A stretch of DNA of 64,000 nt from Streptomyces noursei (GCF_016917755.1 NZ_CP070326.1:9114001-9178000), one strand, 5' to 3'; counted from the first letter of the stretch, positions 16,657 through 25,342 are shown. The notes: generated from the sequence alone by a model not told the origin. Translations and numbers: made by a program.

Positions 16657-17927
16657 CGGGGGAGGTCCTTCCACGCGACGTCCTTGTCGGTGCGCGGCTC
16701 GGGCGGCAGGCCCAGGACGCGCTCGGCGACGATGTTGAGCAGCACTTCGGAGGTGCCTCCCTCGATGGAGTTCCCCTTGGCACGCAGATAGCGGTAGCCG
16801 GCCTCACGGCCGGTGAAGTCGACGCCCTCGGGGCGGCGCAACGTCCAGTCGTCGTAGGTGAGTCCGTCCTCGCCGAGGAACTCCACCTCCCAGCCGCTGA
16901 TCTGCTGGGCGAGCCGGGCGAAGGCCAGTTTCATGCCGCTGCCCTCGGGGCCGGGCTGGCCCGTGGGGGTGCCTCCCGCTCGAACGGAGTTGAGCGTGCG
17001 GGAGAGTTGCTGGCGCAGCCGTTCGCCGGTGAGGCGGGCGACCTCGGCCTCCACCCAGAGGGTCAGCAGCCGCCGGTGCAGGTCGTGGGTGCGCAGCTCG
17101 GGGCGGTCGCGCCAAGCCGCCGCGGCCACGCCGATCATCCCACCCTCGCGGGCGCTGCGGGCGCCGCCGATGGCGACCCGTTCGTTCATCAGGGTGGTGC
17201 GGGCGACCTGCCAGCCGTCGCCGACGGCGCCGAGGCGCTGGGCGTCGGGGATCCGCACGCCGCTGAGGAAGACCTCGTTGAACTCCGCCTCGCCGGTGAT
17301 CTGGCGCAGCGGGCGCACCTCGACGCCGGGGTCGGTCATGTCGCAGACGAAGTACGTCAGCCCCTGGTGCTTGGGCACGGCGGGGTCGGTGCGGGCGACC
17401 AGGATCGCCCAGCGCGCCAGATGGGCGCTGGAGGTCCAGACCTTCTGCCCGTCCACCACCCAGTTGCCGTTGTCGTCCCGGACGGCGCGGGTGGCCAGCG
17501 CGGCCAGGTCGGAGCCGGCGCCGGGCTCGCTGAACAGTTGGCACCACACCTCCTCGCCGGTCCACAGGGGCCGCAGGAAGCGCTGTTTCTGCTCCTCGGT
17601 GCCGTAGCGGAGGATCGTCGGGGCGGCCATGCCCAGGCCGATGCCGATCCGGCCGGGGTCGTTGTCCGGGGCGCCGGCGGCGGCGAGTTCGGCGTCCACG
17701 ACGGCCTGAAGGGAGCGCGGGGCGTCCAGGCCGCCCAGGCCCTCGGGGAAGTGCACCCAGGCGAGCCCGGCGTCGAAGCGGGCGCGCAGGAAGTCCAGCC
17801 GGTCGGTGTCGGACCAAAGATGCGGGCCCGCAGGGCCCTCGGCCAAGGGCGGTGCTGGGCGACGGGTGGGCGGGTGGGTGGCGAGCAGTTCGGCGGTGCG
17901 CCGGCGCAGGTCGGCGGCGTCGGTCAT
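16653..17927 (-). CDS. acyl-CoA dehydrogenase
   Basis: 424-aa flavoenzyme. The central beta domain is well kept (WCQLFSEPGAGSDLAALATR, VVDGQKVWTSSAHLARWAIL), and the C-terminal substrate/FAD region reads KGNSIEGGTSEVLLNIVAER, close to the classic ACAD ending. ATGA overlaps exist at both ends, with the quinone oxidoreductase before it and the second dehydrogenase after it. It is longer and more complete than its partner, so it is probably the catalytic subunit if they form a heteromer. Confidence 0.92.
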   Translation of the reverse strand: MTDAADLRRRTAELLATHPPTRRPAPPLAEGPAGPHLWSDTDRLDFLRARFDAGLAWVHFPEGLGGLDAPRSLQAVVDAELAAAGAPDNDPGRIGIGLGMAAPTILRYGTEEQKQRFLRPLWTGEEVWCQLFSEPGAGSDLAALATRAVRDDNGNWVVDGQKVWTSSAHLARWAILVARTDPAVPKHQGLTYFVCDMTDPGVEVRPLRQITGEAEFNEVFLSGVRIPDAQRLGAVGDGWQVARTTLMNERVAIGGARSAREGGMIGVAAAAWRDRPELRTHDLHRRLLTLWVEAEVARLTGERLRQQLSRTLNSVRAGGTPTGQPGPEGSGMKLAFARLAQQISGWEVEFLGEDGLTYDDWTLRRPEGVDFTGREAGYRYLRAKGNSIEGGTSEVLLNIVAERVLGLPPEPRTDKDVAWKDLPR

Positions 17928-18922
17928 CGGTTCTCCTCCGTTCCGGGAACCACCACGAGGCGGCCGACGGAGTCCCCGTCGGCGACCCGTTGGACGGCGT
18001 CGGCGGCCCCCGCCAAGGGGACCCGGTCGCCGATCAGGGGCTTGATCGCCCCCTGGGCGGCGAGCTCGGTCAGCTCCTCGTGGCAGGCGTCGACGGCGGC
18101 CGGGTCCTTGGTGTTGTACAGGCCCCAGTGCAGGCCCAGGATCGCGTAGTTCTTGACCAGGGCGTGGTTGAGGGCCGGGGTGGGGATGGCGCCGCTGGCG
18201 AAGCCGACGACGAGGATCCGGCCCTCGAAGGCGATGCACTTGGTGGACTTGGCGTACGCGTCGCCGCCCACCGGGTCGTAGACCACGTCCGCGCCCCGTC
18301 CGCCGGTGGCCTCCTTCACCGCCGCGACGAGGTCGTCGGATCGCCGGTCGAGGACCAGGTCGCAGCCCAACTCGCCGGCGGTGCGGGCCTTTTCGGGGCC
18401 GCCCACGACGCCGATGACCCGGGCGCCGGCGGCCCGGCCGAGCTGGACCGCGGCGCTGCCGACGCCGCCGGCCGCGGCGTGCACCAGCAGCGTCTCGCCC
18501 GCCTGGAGCCGGGCCCGGCGGTGCAGTCCGAACCAGCCGGTCTGGTAGCCGATGTGCAGTGCGGCGGCCTCGGCGTCGTCCAGTGCCTCGGGGGCCGGCC
18601 GGACCGCCGCGGCGTCGGCGACGGCGAGCTCCGCGAAGCCGCCGCCGGGCAGTGCCGGCTGGGCCAGCACCCGCGCGCCGACCTCGCCGGTCGCGCCGTC
18701 GCCCACCGCCAGCACCTCGCCGCAGATCTCCACGCCGGGGGTGAACGGGAGCGGCGGCCGGACCTGGTACTGGCCCCGGCACAGCAGCGCGTCGGGGAAG
18801 TTGACGTTGGCGGCCCGCACCCGCAGCAGCAGCTGGCCGGGGCCGGGCTGCGGGTCCGGTACCTCCTCCAGCCGCATCACCGCTCGCGGCTCCCCGTTCG
18901 CGTGCACGCGCCATGCCTTCAC
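17924..18922 (-). CDS. NADPH:quinone oxidoreductase, zinc-independent MDR family
   Basis: 332-aa medium-chain reductase. GroES-like N-terminus (residues 1-120), then a Rossmann domain with the nucleotide motif HAAAGGVGSAAVQLGRAAGA (~140-160). No structural or catalytic zinc cysteines, as in Qor-type enzymes. The GTG start at 18922 has GGAGG six bases upstream. It opens the operon with two acyl-CoA dehydrogenases, where it may recycle electrons or reduce an enoyl substrate (inference). Confidence 0.9.
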   Translation of the reverse strand: MKAWRVHANGEPRAVMRLEEVPDPQPGPGQLLLRVRAANVNFPDALLCRGQYQVRPPLPFTPGVEICGEVLAVGDGATGEVGARVLAQPALPGGGFAELAVADAAAVRPAPEALDDAEAAALHIGYQTGWFGLHRRARLQAGETLLVHAAAGGVGSAAVQLGRAAGARVIGVVGGPEKARTAGELGCDLVLDRRSDDLVAAVKEATGGRGADVVYDPVGGDAYAKSTKCIAFEGRILVVGFASGAIPTPALNHALVKNYAILGLHWGLYNTKDPAAVDACHEELTELAAQGAIKPLIGDRVPLAGAADAVQRVADGDSVGRLVVVPGTEENR

Positions 18923-18958
18923 GTGATGCCTCCACAGACCTGAAGTCGTACGGCCGAT

Positions 18959-18982
18959 GCGAGGGCCGGATCCGGCCCTCGC
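18959..18982. promoter_or_regulatory. perfect 24-bp palindrome in divergent promoter
   Basis: Each 12-base half reads GCGAGGGCCGGA followed by its exact complement, with no spacer, 37 bp upstream of the oxidoreductase start. Next to it a TACTAAGC...TCGGTA element (18991-19006) could include the minus-strand -10 region (TTAGTA). It is either an operator for a dimeric regulator such as the divergent MmyB-like protein or a leader hairpin. Confidence 0.5.
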
Positions 18983-19133
18983 CACGGGCATACTAAGCAG
19001 TCGGTAACGTCCAGGGAACAGTTCCGGCCGGCCCCGTCGCGGGTGATCCGGCGGGCCCGGGCGGGCCCCGGCCGGCAGCCTGCCCCTGACAGGGACAGGC
19101 GGCCCGGCCACCGCGTGACGCACACTGGCGGGC

Positions 19134-20030
19134 ATGGACGCATCCGCCGCCACCGGCCCCTCCGCGCTGGGGGACTTCCTGCGCACCCGCCGCGCCCGGC
19201 TGCAGCCGGAGGACGTCGGCCTGGTCTCCTACGGGGCGCGCCGCCGGGTCCCCGGGCTGCGGCGCGAGGAGCTCGCCCAGCTCGCCGGCGTCAGCGTCGC
19301 CTACTACACCCGCCTCGAACAGGGCCAGAGCCACAACGCCTCGGAGGGCGTGCTGGACGCCCTGGCCCGGGCGCTGCGGCTGACCCCCGACGAGCGCGCC
19401 CATCTGCGGCAGCTCGCCCGCCCGACGCCGAACCGGCGCCGCCCGGCGGTCCGCCCCGACACCGCCCGCCCCGGCGTGCGGCAGCTGCTCGCCGCCGTGG
19501 AGGGCGTGCCGGCCCTCGCCCTCGGGCCGCGCTTCGAGGTGCTGGCGTGGAACCGCCTCGGGCACGCCCTGATCGCCGGCCATCTGGACTTCGACAGCCC
19601 GTCCCGTCCGCCGGACCGGCCCAACACCCAGCGGCTGCTCTTCCTCGACCCGCACACCCGCGAGCTCTACCCCCAACGTGAGGAGGAGACCCGGCGCGCG
19701 GTCGCCTCCCTGCGGGTGGCCGCCGGGCAGCGCCCCGACGACCAGCAACTGGCCGAGCTGATCGGCGAGTTGTCCATGAAGAGCACCGAGTTCAGCGGTC
19801 TGTGGTCGCGCCACGTGGTCAACAACTGCACCTTCGGCACCAAGCACTTCCGCCATCCGCTGGTGGGCGAACTGGCCCTGGACTTCGAGATGATGCAGAC
19901 CCCCGACGGCTCCGGCCAGGGCGTCCTGATGTTCTCCGCCCCCGCGGGCTCGCCCTCCGAGGCCGCGCTACGACTGCTCGCCGCGGAACGCGGCCCAGAC
20001 GTCCGGGTCCTCGAACCCCAGCGCCCATAG
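19134..20030 (+). CDS. helix-turn-helix regulator, XRE type with MmyB-like ligand domain
   Basis: 298 aa. N-terminal XRE DNA-binding domain (GLRREELAQLAGVSVAYYTR then LEQGQSHNASEGVLDALARA, residues ~42-85) and a C-terminal MmyB-like PAS-related domain (residues ~115-290; FEVLAWNRLGHALI, KHFRHPLVGELALDFE). The family usually regulates a neighbouring oxidoreductase and is thought to sense a fatty-acid-like ligand. Divergent from the quinone oxidoreductase operon. Its 3' end overlaps the convergent GH18 gene by 63 bp. Confidence 0.88.
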   Translation: MDASAATGPSALGDFLRTRRARLQPEDVGLVSYGARRRVPGLRREELAQLAGVSVAYYTRLEQGQSHNASEGVLDALARALRLTPDERAHLRQLARPTPNRRRPAVRPDTARPGVRQLLAAVEGVPALALGPRFEVLAWNRLGHALIAGHLDFDSPSRPPDRPNTQRLLFLDPHTRELYPQREEETRRAVASLRVAAGQRPDDQQLAELIGELSMKSTEFSGLWSRHVVNNCTFGTKHFRHPLVGELALDFEMMQTPDGSGQGVLMFSAPAGSPSEAALRLLAAERGPDVRVLEPQRP

Positions 20031-21041
20031 GCCCCGGCCCCGCACCCCGTACTCCGCCAGCAGCGGCAGCTGCGCCCGGACGCCCCGCGCGTCCTGGTAC
20101 CAGACCTCGTGCCGCTCGCCGCCACGCGCGTAGCGGAAGTGCGGGGTGCCGGAGACCTCGTCGAAGGTGTACGGGGCGCCCACCCGCTTCCGCAGCGCCT
20201 CGGCCTCGTGCCAGGTCACGTGCGTGGCGCGCCGGCCGCTGCCCGGCACCCAGTCCCAGCCGTATCCGGGGAACGCCAGCTCGATCCGGTCCCGGGGCAC
20301 CTCGGCGGTGGCCTGGCGCAGGATCTCCGCGTACCACTCCTTCGAGGACAGCGGTCCCGGCTCCCCCATGGACCAGTGCAGGTCGTAGCCCATGTACCGC
20401 ACGGTGTCGGCGAGCGCGCCCAGCTTCCGGTAATCGAAGGCCGCGCCAGCGCCGCGGGTCCGTGGCATCACCGTCACCACGCACGCCTTGCCGCTGCCGT
20501 GCAGCCGGGCGCAGAGCTCGCCGACGAGCGTGACGTAGCCACTGCGCACCCGCGCCCGAGCCGCCGCGTCGCCGGTCACAGCCATCGTCTCGTAGTCCAG
20601 GTCGATGCCGTCGTACCCCTGGCGCGCCACCGTCGCCACCAGCGCGTCGACATGGGTCCGGCGCCGCGCCGGGTCGTGCAGCAGTGCCTCCATCGCCGTG
20701 GCGTCCGGCGTCTCGGTCACCGTGGGCACCACCGCGATGCCGGCCCGGTGCAGCCCCGCCACCATGTCCGGGCGGACCGCGCCGGGCCGGCCGGTGACCG
20801 CGCGCTCGGACGTCGCCTCGTACCAGAAGGGGCTGACCGTGTGCAGCTGCCCGGCGTGCGCCAGCGCGTCCCGGTAGGCCCCCTCGACGTCACCCCAGAA
20901 CGGCAGCCACGCCGACATCCCGCGCTCCCGTGTCCGGGGCGCGGGAGCCGCCCCGGACGGCAGCACCGCCCCCGCCACCAACACCAGGGCCAGCAACAGC
21001 ACTCCGCCGGCCCGCTTCCGCACCCGCCACGTCCACGTCAT
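19968..21041 (-). CDS. secreted glycoside hydrolase family 18 protein
   Basis: 357 aa. Signal peptide at residues 1-30 with a basic N-terminus and ...PSGAA end. The GH18 catalytic motif DGIDLDYE (residues ~147-154) is complete, with the acidic proton donor Glu last. Also typical: SPFWYEAT near the N-terminus, VVTVMPRT, YMGYDLHW and FPGYGWDWV. It resembles the spore-coat YaaH/LysM-type hydrolase branch more than chitinases and has no carbohydrate-binding module. It overlaps the upstream convergent regulator by 63 bp. Confidence 0.85.
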   Translation of the reverse strand: MTWTWRVRKRAGGVLLLALVLVAGAVLPSGAAPAPRTRERGMSAWLPFWGDVEGAYRDALAHAGQLHTVSPFWYEATSERAVTGRPGAVRPDMVAGLHRAGIAVVPTVTETPDATAMEALLHDPARRRTHVDALVATVARQGYDGIDLDYETMAVTGDAAARARVRSGYVTLVGELCARLHGSGKACVVTVMPRTRGAGAAFDYRKLGALADTVRYMGYDLHWSMGEPGPLSSKEWYAEILRQATAEVPRDRIELAFPGYGWDWVPGSGRRATHVTWHEAEALRKRVGAPYTFDEVSGTPHFRYARGGERHEVWYQDARGVRAQLPLLAEYGVRGRGLWALGFEDPDVWAAFRGEQS

Positions 21042-21105
21042 GTCCCGAGCCTCGCCCGATCCGGCCCCCGGCACTCCTCGACGCGGCCGAACGGCGGGAT
21101 GGCGG

Positions 21106-21731
21106 CTACCCCGTGCCGTCGAGCCGCCGGCACAGCCGCCGGGCCTGCCGTTCCGCGGTGCCGGGCGGGTTCCGCGGGTGCGCCGGGTCGTCGTGCGCGA
21201 GCAGGAAGAGCCAGACCAGGGCGAGCAGGGTGCGGCAGTCCCGGAGGCGGGTGGCTTCGGCCGGCCCGGATCGCCGCCCGGACGGTCGGGGCGAGTCCCC
21301 GTTGCGGCGGCGTCGCGTACCAGGCGCGCACCCGCGCGACGGTGTCCCGTTGGTGGCCGTGGCGCAGGGGGAGCCGGGCCAGCTCGTCGGGCGGGAGCGC
21401 GGCGTGGAGGGTGCGGACGGTCTGCGCCCAGGCGGCCAACTGCCGTTCGATCAGGGGGGTTTCCACGCAAGGGGGTGCCGGGCAGCCGGGACATCACCAG
21501 GGTGGGCGGTTCGCCGGCGTGCGCCGGGGCGCGGGCGCTCAGCAGGGCCGGGGCGCCGCCCGGGGCGTTGCTGCCGAGCAGGGTCAGCGCGCGCCGTTCG
21601 CGCTCATAGGGGCCGGGCCCTTCGGCGGCGCGGAAGCGTTTGACGACCCGGTCCGGGTGGAGGGTGACGTCGTGGGTGTGCCAGCGGCCCGTTCCGGAGG
21701 GCGCGGGTGGCGGTGTCCGGTGGGTGTTCAC
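21106..21731 (-). pseudogene. aminoglycoside phosphotransferase-like gene, frameshifted and internally deleted
   Basis: Three pieces in three frames add up to a kinase of the APH fold. The N-lobe from GTG 21731 (WHTHDVTLHPDRVVKRFRA, ATP-lobe strands with Lys). A middle piece from about 21466 (TPLIERQLAAWAQTVRTLHA, the usual hinge helix). A C-terminal piece ending at TAG 21106 (EATRLRDCRTLLALVWLFLL). The first break is at a run of six C, near 21460. Between the second and third pieces the catalytic loop (HGD...N) and metal site are missing, so the gene cannot make an active kinase. Confidence 0.75.
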
Positions 21732-21773
21732 CGGACGGACGGTGACACGGGCGGGGGGCCGCGGCAAGGACGG

Positions 21774-21803
21774 CGGCCGGCGACGCGGGGCGGTCGCCGG
21801 CCG
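21774..21803 (-). terminator. hairpin terminator of the HxlR gene
   Basis: Perfect 11-bp stem CGGCCGGCGAC/GTCGCCGGCCG with an 8-base loop, 20 bp past the HxlR-type regulator stop. Confidence 0.6.
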
Positions 21804-21823
21804 CGAGGGCGGTCGGTCGTCGT

Positions 21824-22468
21824 TCAGGTCGTGGTCGGGGCCGGGGTGCGTTCGCCGGGACGGGTCTCCTCGATCCGGCCGGCCGCGAGGGCCTCGGCGA
21901 GGGTGAGGCGGTCCTGGGCCAGGGCGACGCAGGTGGCGGCGTCCATGCGCAGGACGGTGTCGGGGTGGGTGGCGGGGCCGTCGGCGTAGCGGGCGGCGGC
22001 CGGGCCGTCCGGGTCGAGGACGATGTGGAAGGCGCCCTCGTCCAGGGCGATGTCGATGACGCGGACCGTGTCGCCGGGGTAGTGCCGGGCGAGCCGGGCC
22101 ATCAGCGGGACCGCGGACCAGTGGGCGCGGACCGCGTCGGTGGGGCGCCGCTCGTCGAGGGCCGGGGCGCCCCAGTCGGCGAGCGCGGTCAGGGCCGGGA
22201 GCAGGGCGCGGCCGCGCGGGGTGAGTTCGTAGACGAAGGCGGCGCCCGGCGGGGGGAGGCGGCGGCGGGTGAGCAGTTCGTCGCGCTCCATGTCCTTCAG
22301 GCGGGAGGCGAGCATGTCGGTACTGACGCCCGGCAGGTCGGCGTGCAGGTCGGTGTAGCGGCGGGAGCCGCCCAGCAGTTCCCGGACGATCAGCAGCGTC
22401 CAACGGTCGCCGACGGCGTCCAGGGCCCGGGCGACGGCGCAGTACTGGTCATAACTTCGGCGCGGCAT
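21824..22468 (-). CDS. HxlR-family regulator with C-terminal SCP2-like extension
   Basis: 214 aa. Residues 1-100 are an HxlR winged helix (CAVARALDAVGDRWTLLIVR, then DLPGVSTDMLASRLKDMERD). The second half (DTVRVIDIALDEGAFHIVLD ... LRMDAATCVALAQDRLTLAE) resembles SCP2/alkyl-sulfatase C-terminal lipid-binding domains and may sense a hydrophobic ligand. A minus-strand TTGGAA-16-TATGCT promoter ends only 6 bp before the ATG, which suggests a leaderless mRNA. It is divergent from the aminotransferase across a strong inverted repeat. Confidence 0.85.
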   Translation of the reverse strand: MPRRSYDQYCAVARALDAVGDRWTLLIVRELLGGSRRYTDLHADLPGVSTDMLASRLKDMERDELLTRRRLPPPGAAFVYELTPRGRALLPALTALADWGAPALDERRPTDAVRAHWSAVPLMARLARHYPGDTVRVIDIALDEGAFHIVLDPDGPAAARYADGPATHPDTVLRMDAATCVALAQDRLTLAEALAAGRIEETRPGERTPAPTTT

Positions 22469-22489
22469 GACACCAGCATAGACATGTGA

Positions 22490-22523
22490 TTGGATTTTCC
22501 AAGCTAGAAGTTGGGAAAACCAA
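22490..22523. promoter_or_regulatory. inverted repeat operator between HxlR gene and aminotransferase
   Basis: TTGGATTTTCCAA (22490-22502) and TTGGGAAAACCAA (22511-22523) are complementary at 11 of 13 positions across an 8-bp spacer, and each arm is itself nearly palindromic. The left arm covers the predicted -35 of the HxlR gene, so autoregulation is likely; the right arm sits in the aminotransferase promoter region. Confidence 0.65.
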
Positions 22524-22584
22524 GTACGGTGTCACGCGTGCTGCCGCGCCCCGCGGCGGGCGAGAGGACCAGGGAGGCCGCCGC

Positions 22585-23796
22585 ATGCAGTTCAAGCAGT
22601 CCAGCAAGATGGCCGACGTCTGCTACGAGATCCGCGGGCCAGTGATCGAGCACGCGGACGCGTTGGAGGAAGCCGGCCACAGCGTGCTGCGGCTGAACAC
22701 CGGCAATCCGGCGCTGTTCGGCTTCGAGTGCCCGGAGGAGATCCTCCAGGACGTGATGCGCAACCTCTCCCGCGCGCACGGCTACACCGAGTCCCGGGGC
22801 ATCCTCGCCGCCCGCCGCGCGGTGGCCCAGCGCTACCAGGAGGCCGGGCTGACGGACGTCGACGTCGACGACGTCTATCTGGGCAACGGCGTCTCCGAGC
22901 TGGTCTCGATGGCGGTCCAGGCACTGCTGGACGACGGGGACGAAGTCCTCATCCCGGCACCCGACTTCCCGCTGTGGACGGCCGTCACCAGCCTGGCCGG
23001 CGGCAAGCCGGTGCACTACCTGTGCGACGAGTCCGCCGACTGGCTGCCGGACCTCGACGACCTCGCCTCGAAGATCACCGACCGGACCCGGGCGCTGGTC
23101 ATCATCAACCCCAACAACCCCACCGGCGCGGTCTATCCGCGCGAGCTGCTGGAGGGCATGCTCGACCTGGCCCGCCGCCACCAGTTGATGGTCTTCGCCG
23201 ACGAGATCTACGACCGGATCCTGTACGACGACTCCGTCCACCACCACGCCGCGGTGCTCGCCCCGGACCTGGTGTGCCTGACCTTCAGCGGTCTGTCCAA
23301 GTCCTACCGGGTGGCCGGGTTCCGCTCCGGCTGGCTGGTGGTCTCCGGCCCCAAGGAGCACGCCGCGGACTACCTCGAAGGCTTGGGCACCCTCGCCTCC
23401 ATGCGACTGTGCCCCAACGCCCCGGCGCAGTACGCGATCCAGGCGGCGCTCGGCGGCCGGCAGACCATCAAGGACCTGGTCCTCCCCGGCGGCCGGCTGC
23501 GCGAACAGCGCGACCGGGCCTGGGAGCGGCTCAACGAGATCCCGGGCGTCTCCTGCGTCAAGCCCAAGGGCGCGCTGTACGCGTTCCCCCGCCTCGACCC
23601 GGCGGTCCACAAGATCCACGACGACGAGAAGTTCGTGCTCGACCTGCTGCTGCGGGAGAAGATCCAGGTCGTCCAGGGCACCGGCTTCAACTGGCCGCGC
23701 CCGGACCACTTCCGGATCCTCACCCTCCCGCACGCCGACGACCTCGATGCGGCGATCGGCCGGATCGGACGCTTCCTCGCCGGGTACCGGCAGTAG
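22585..23796 (+). CDS. alanine-synthesizing transaminase-type PLP aminotransferase (AlaA-like)
   Basis: 403-aa fold-type I aminotransferase. The PLP lysine is in SGLSKSYRVAGFRSGW (residue ~238). NPNNPTGAVYP binds the cofactor, and DEIYDRILYDD precedes the lysine. The N-terminal KQSSKMADVCYEIRGPVIEH pattern is close to E. coli AlaA (YfbQ), which makes alanine from pyruvate and glutamate. AGGGAGG is 7 bp before ATG 22585. Control by the divergent HxlR regulator is plausible. It is not the ergothioneine lyase EgtE, despite lying beside the egt genes. Confidence 0.88.
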   Translation: MQFKQSSKMADVCYEIRGPVIEHADALEEAGHSVLRLNTGNPALFGFECPEEILQDVMRNLSRAHGYTESRGILAARRAVAQRYQEAGLTDVDVDDVYLGNGVSELVSMAVQALLDDGDEVLIPAPDFPLWTAVTSLAGGKPVHYLCDESADWLPDLDDLASKITDRTRALVIINPNNPTGAVYPRELLEGMLDLARRHQLMVFADEIYDRILYDDSVHHHAAVLAPDLVCLTFSGLSKSYRVAGFRSGWLVVSGPKEHAADYLEGLGTLASMRLCPNAPAQYAIQAALGGRQTIKDLVLPGGRLREQRDRAWERLNEIPGVSCVKPKGALYAFPRLDPAVHKIHDDEKFVLDLLLREKIQVVQGTGFNWPRPDHFRILTLPHADDLDAAIGRIGRFLAGYRQ

Positions 23797-23805
23797 GGCG
23801 GGCGG

Positions 23806-23836
23806 CGCGGCCGGGGCACCCGCCGTCCCGGCCGCG
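23806..23836 (+). terminator. hairpin terminator of the aminotransferase gene
   Basis: Perfect 10-bp stem CGCGGCCGGG/CCCGGCCGCG with an 11-base loop, 10 bp after the stop codon. Confidence 0.6.
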
Positions 23837-23943
23837 ACCACGGTCGCGCACCACCCGAACGGGTGTACTGGTTTCCCCGCATTGCTCCCCCGTCCCACCT
23901 GCCCGGTCCTCCGTGCCGGCCCGCCCGCCGCGGGCAGGCGCTC

Positions 23944-23972
23944 TTGAGCGGACCGCCCGCAGCGGCTTAGGT
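23944..23972 (+). promoter_or_regulatory. candidate housekeeping promoter of egtABCD
   Basis: TTGAGC (23944-23949) and TTAGGT (23967-23972) are separated by 17 bp, 45 bp before egtA, a plausible sigma-HrdB-type arrangement. Confidence 0.45.
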
Positions 23973-23976
23973 GGAG

Positions 23977-23994
23977 GGCGGCAATCCTGCCGCC
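23977..23994 (+). promoter_or_regulatory. leader hairpin ahead of egtA
   Basis: Perfect 7-bp stem GGCGGCA/TGCCGCC with ATCC loop in the egtA leader, ending about 6 bases before the GGAGGGGAGAGG ribosome-binding region. It could influence translation or mRNA stability; it is not followed by U residues. Confidence 0.4.
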
Positions 23995-24016
23995 GCCCGG
24001 AGGGGAGAGGGAAGCG

Positions 24017-25342
24017 ATGCCCGTACGACCGTCGGTATCGGAAGCGGAACTTGAGGCGCACCTGAGTGGGATCTGTTTCAAGACGGGCCCGCCGCGCCGC
24101 ATAGGCGTCGAGATAGAACTGCTGGTCCACGACGCGCACAACCCCCGATGTCCGGTCTCACCGGATCGGATGCACCAGGCGGCCCGCGCACTGCGCGCCC
24201 AGCCGCTGTACTCCTGCCTCACCTTCGAACCCGGCGGCCAGCTGGAGCTCAGCTCGCTGCCCGCCGACTCCCTCACCGCCTGCGTCGAGGCGGTGGCCGC
24301 CGATCTCGCCCGGGTCCGGCCCGTCCTGCGGGAACTGGGCCTCGGTCTCGCGGGCCACGGCCACAATCCCTGGCACCCGCCCCGACGGGTTCTCACCGCA
24401 CCGCGCTACAACGCCATGGAGGCGTACTTCGACCGGCACGGACCGGCCGGCCGGTCCATGATGTGCGGCACCGCCTCCGTGCAGGTCTGCGTGGACGCCG
24501 GTCACGAGGAGCCGGGGCCGCTGGGGCTCGGCAGACGGTGGCTGCTGGCGCACCTGCTGGGCGCCGTGCTGGCCGCCGCGTTCGCCAACTCCCCGCTCGC
24601 CGAGGGGCGCCCGACGGGCTACCGCACCACCCGCCAGGCCATCTGGACGCAGATCGACCCGGGCCGCACCCTCGCCCCGCCCCAGGACGCGGAGCCGCGC
24701 ACCGCGTGGGCCCGCTACGCCCTGGACGCCCCGGTGATGTGCGTCCGGAGCCAGGACGGCCCCTGGGACGTCCCGGAGGGCCTCACCTTCCGCGAGTGGA
24801 TCCGCACCGGACTGCCCCGGCCGGTGACGCGGGAGGACCTGGACTACCACGTCACCACGCTCTTCCCGCCGGTGCGGCCGCGCGGTCATCTGGAGCTGCG
24901 GATGATCGACGCGCAGCCGGGCCCGGACGGGTGGATCGTGCCGCTGGCCGTCACCGCCGCCCTGTTCGACGATCCGGAGGCGGCCGAGTTCGCCTATCGG
25001 ACCGTCAAACCCCTTGCAGAGACCGCCGGCCTGCGCCCGCCGCCGGAGAACCCGCTGTGGCGGACCGCGGCCCGGGACGGGCTCACCGACCCCGAGCTGG
25101 GCGCCGCCGCGGTCGCCTGCTTCGCCGCCGCGCAGGAGGCGCTGCCGCGGCTGGGCGCCGCCCCCGGGATCCGCGCGGCGGTCGCGGAGTTCACCGAGCG
25201 CTATGTGGCGCGCGGCCGGTGCCCCGCCGACGACCAGCTGAACGCGCTGCCCGCGGCGGACGCCGGCGGCCCGGACCCGGCGGGCGGCGGGCCCGGCACC
25301 GCGGCCGAGGGCCGCCTCATCCGTGGGAAGGACAGCCTGTGA
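24017..25342 (+). CDS. egtA: glutamate-cysteine ligase EgtA of ergothioneine synthesis
   Basis: 441 aa. It joins glutamate and cysteine, supplying gamma-glutamylcysteine, which EgtB of the mycobacterial-type pathway uses. GCS2-type landmarks: RRIGVEIELLVHD near residue 27, FEPGGQLELSSLP (substrate-binding block), PRYNAMEAYFDRHG and TASVQVCVDAG. A GAGGGGAGAGGG ribosome site precedes ATG 24017. The stop overlaps egtB by 4 bp. The last ~35 residues are Ala/Gly/Pro-rich. First gene of a four-gene overlapping operon. Confidence 0.93.
   Translation: MPVRPSVSEAELEAHLSGICFKTGPPRRIGVEIELLVHDAHNPRCPVSPDRMHQAARALRAQPLYSCLTFEPGGQLELSSLPADSLTACVEAVAADLARVRPVLRELGLGLAGHGHNPWHPPRRVLTAPRYNAMEAYFDRHGPAGRSMMCGTASVQVCVDAGHEEPGPLGLGRRWLLAHLLGAVLAAAFANSPLAEGRPTGYRTTRQAIWTQIDPGRTLAPPQDAEPRTAWARYALDAPVMCVRSQDGPWDVPEGLTFREWIRTGLPRPVTREDLDYHVTTLFPPVRPRGHLELRMIDAQPGPDGWIVPLAVTAALFDDPEAAEFAYRTVKPLAETAGLRPPPENPLWRTAARDGLTDPELGAAAVACFAAAQEALPRLGAAPGIRAAVAEFTERYVARGRCPADDQLNALPAADAGGPDPAGGGPGTAAEGRLIRGKDSL

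Noticed and set aside
22585..23796. Aminotransferase as a possible EgtE
   Set aside because: N-terminal and PLP-site motifs fit AlaA-type transaminases, and it has its own terminator and regulator upstream of the egt promoter.
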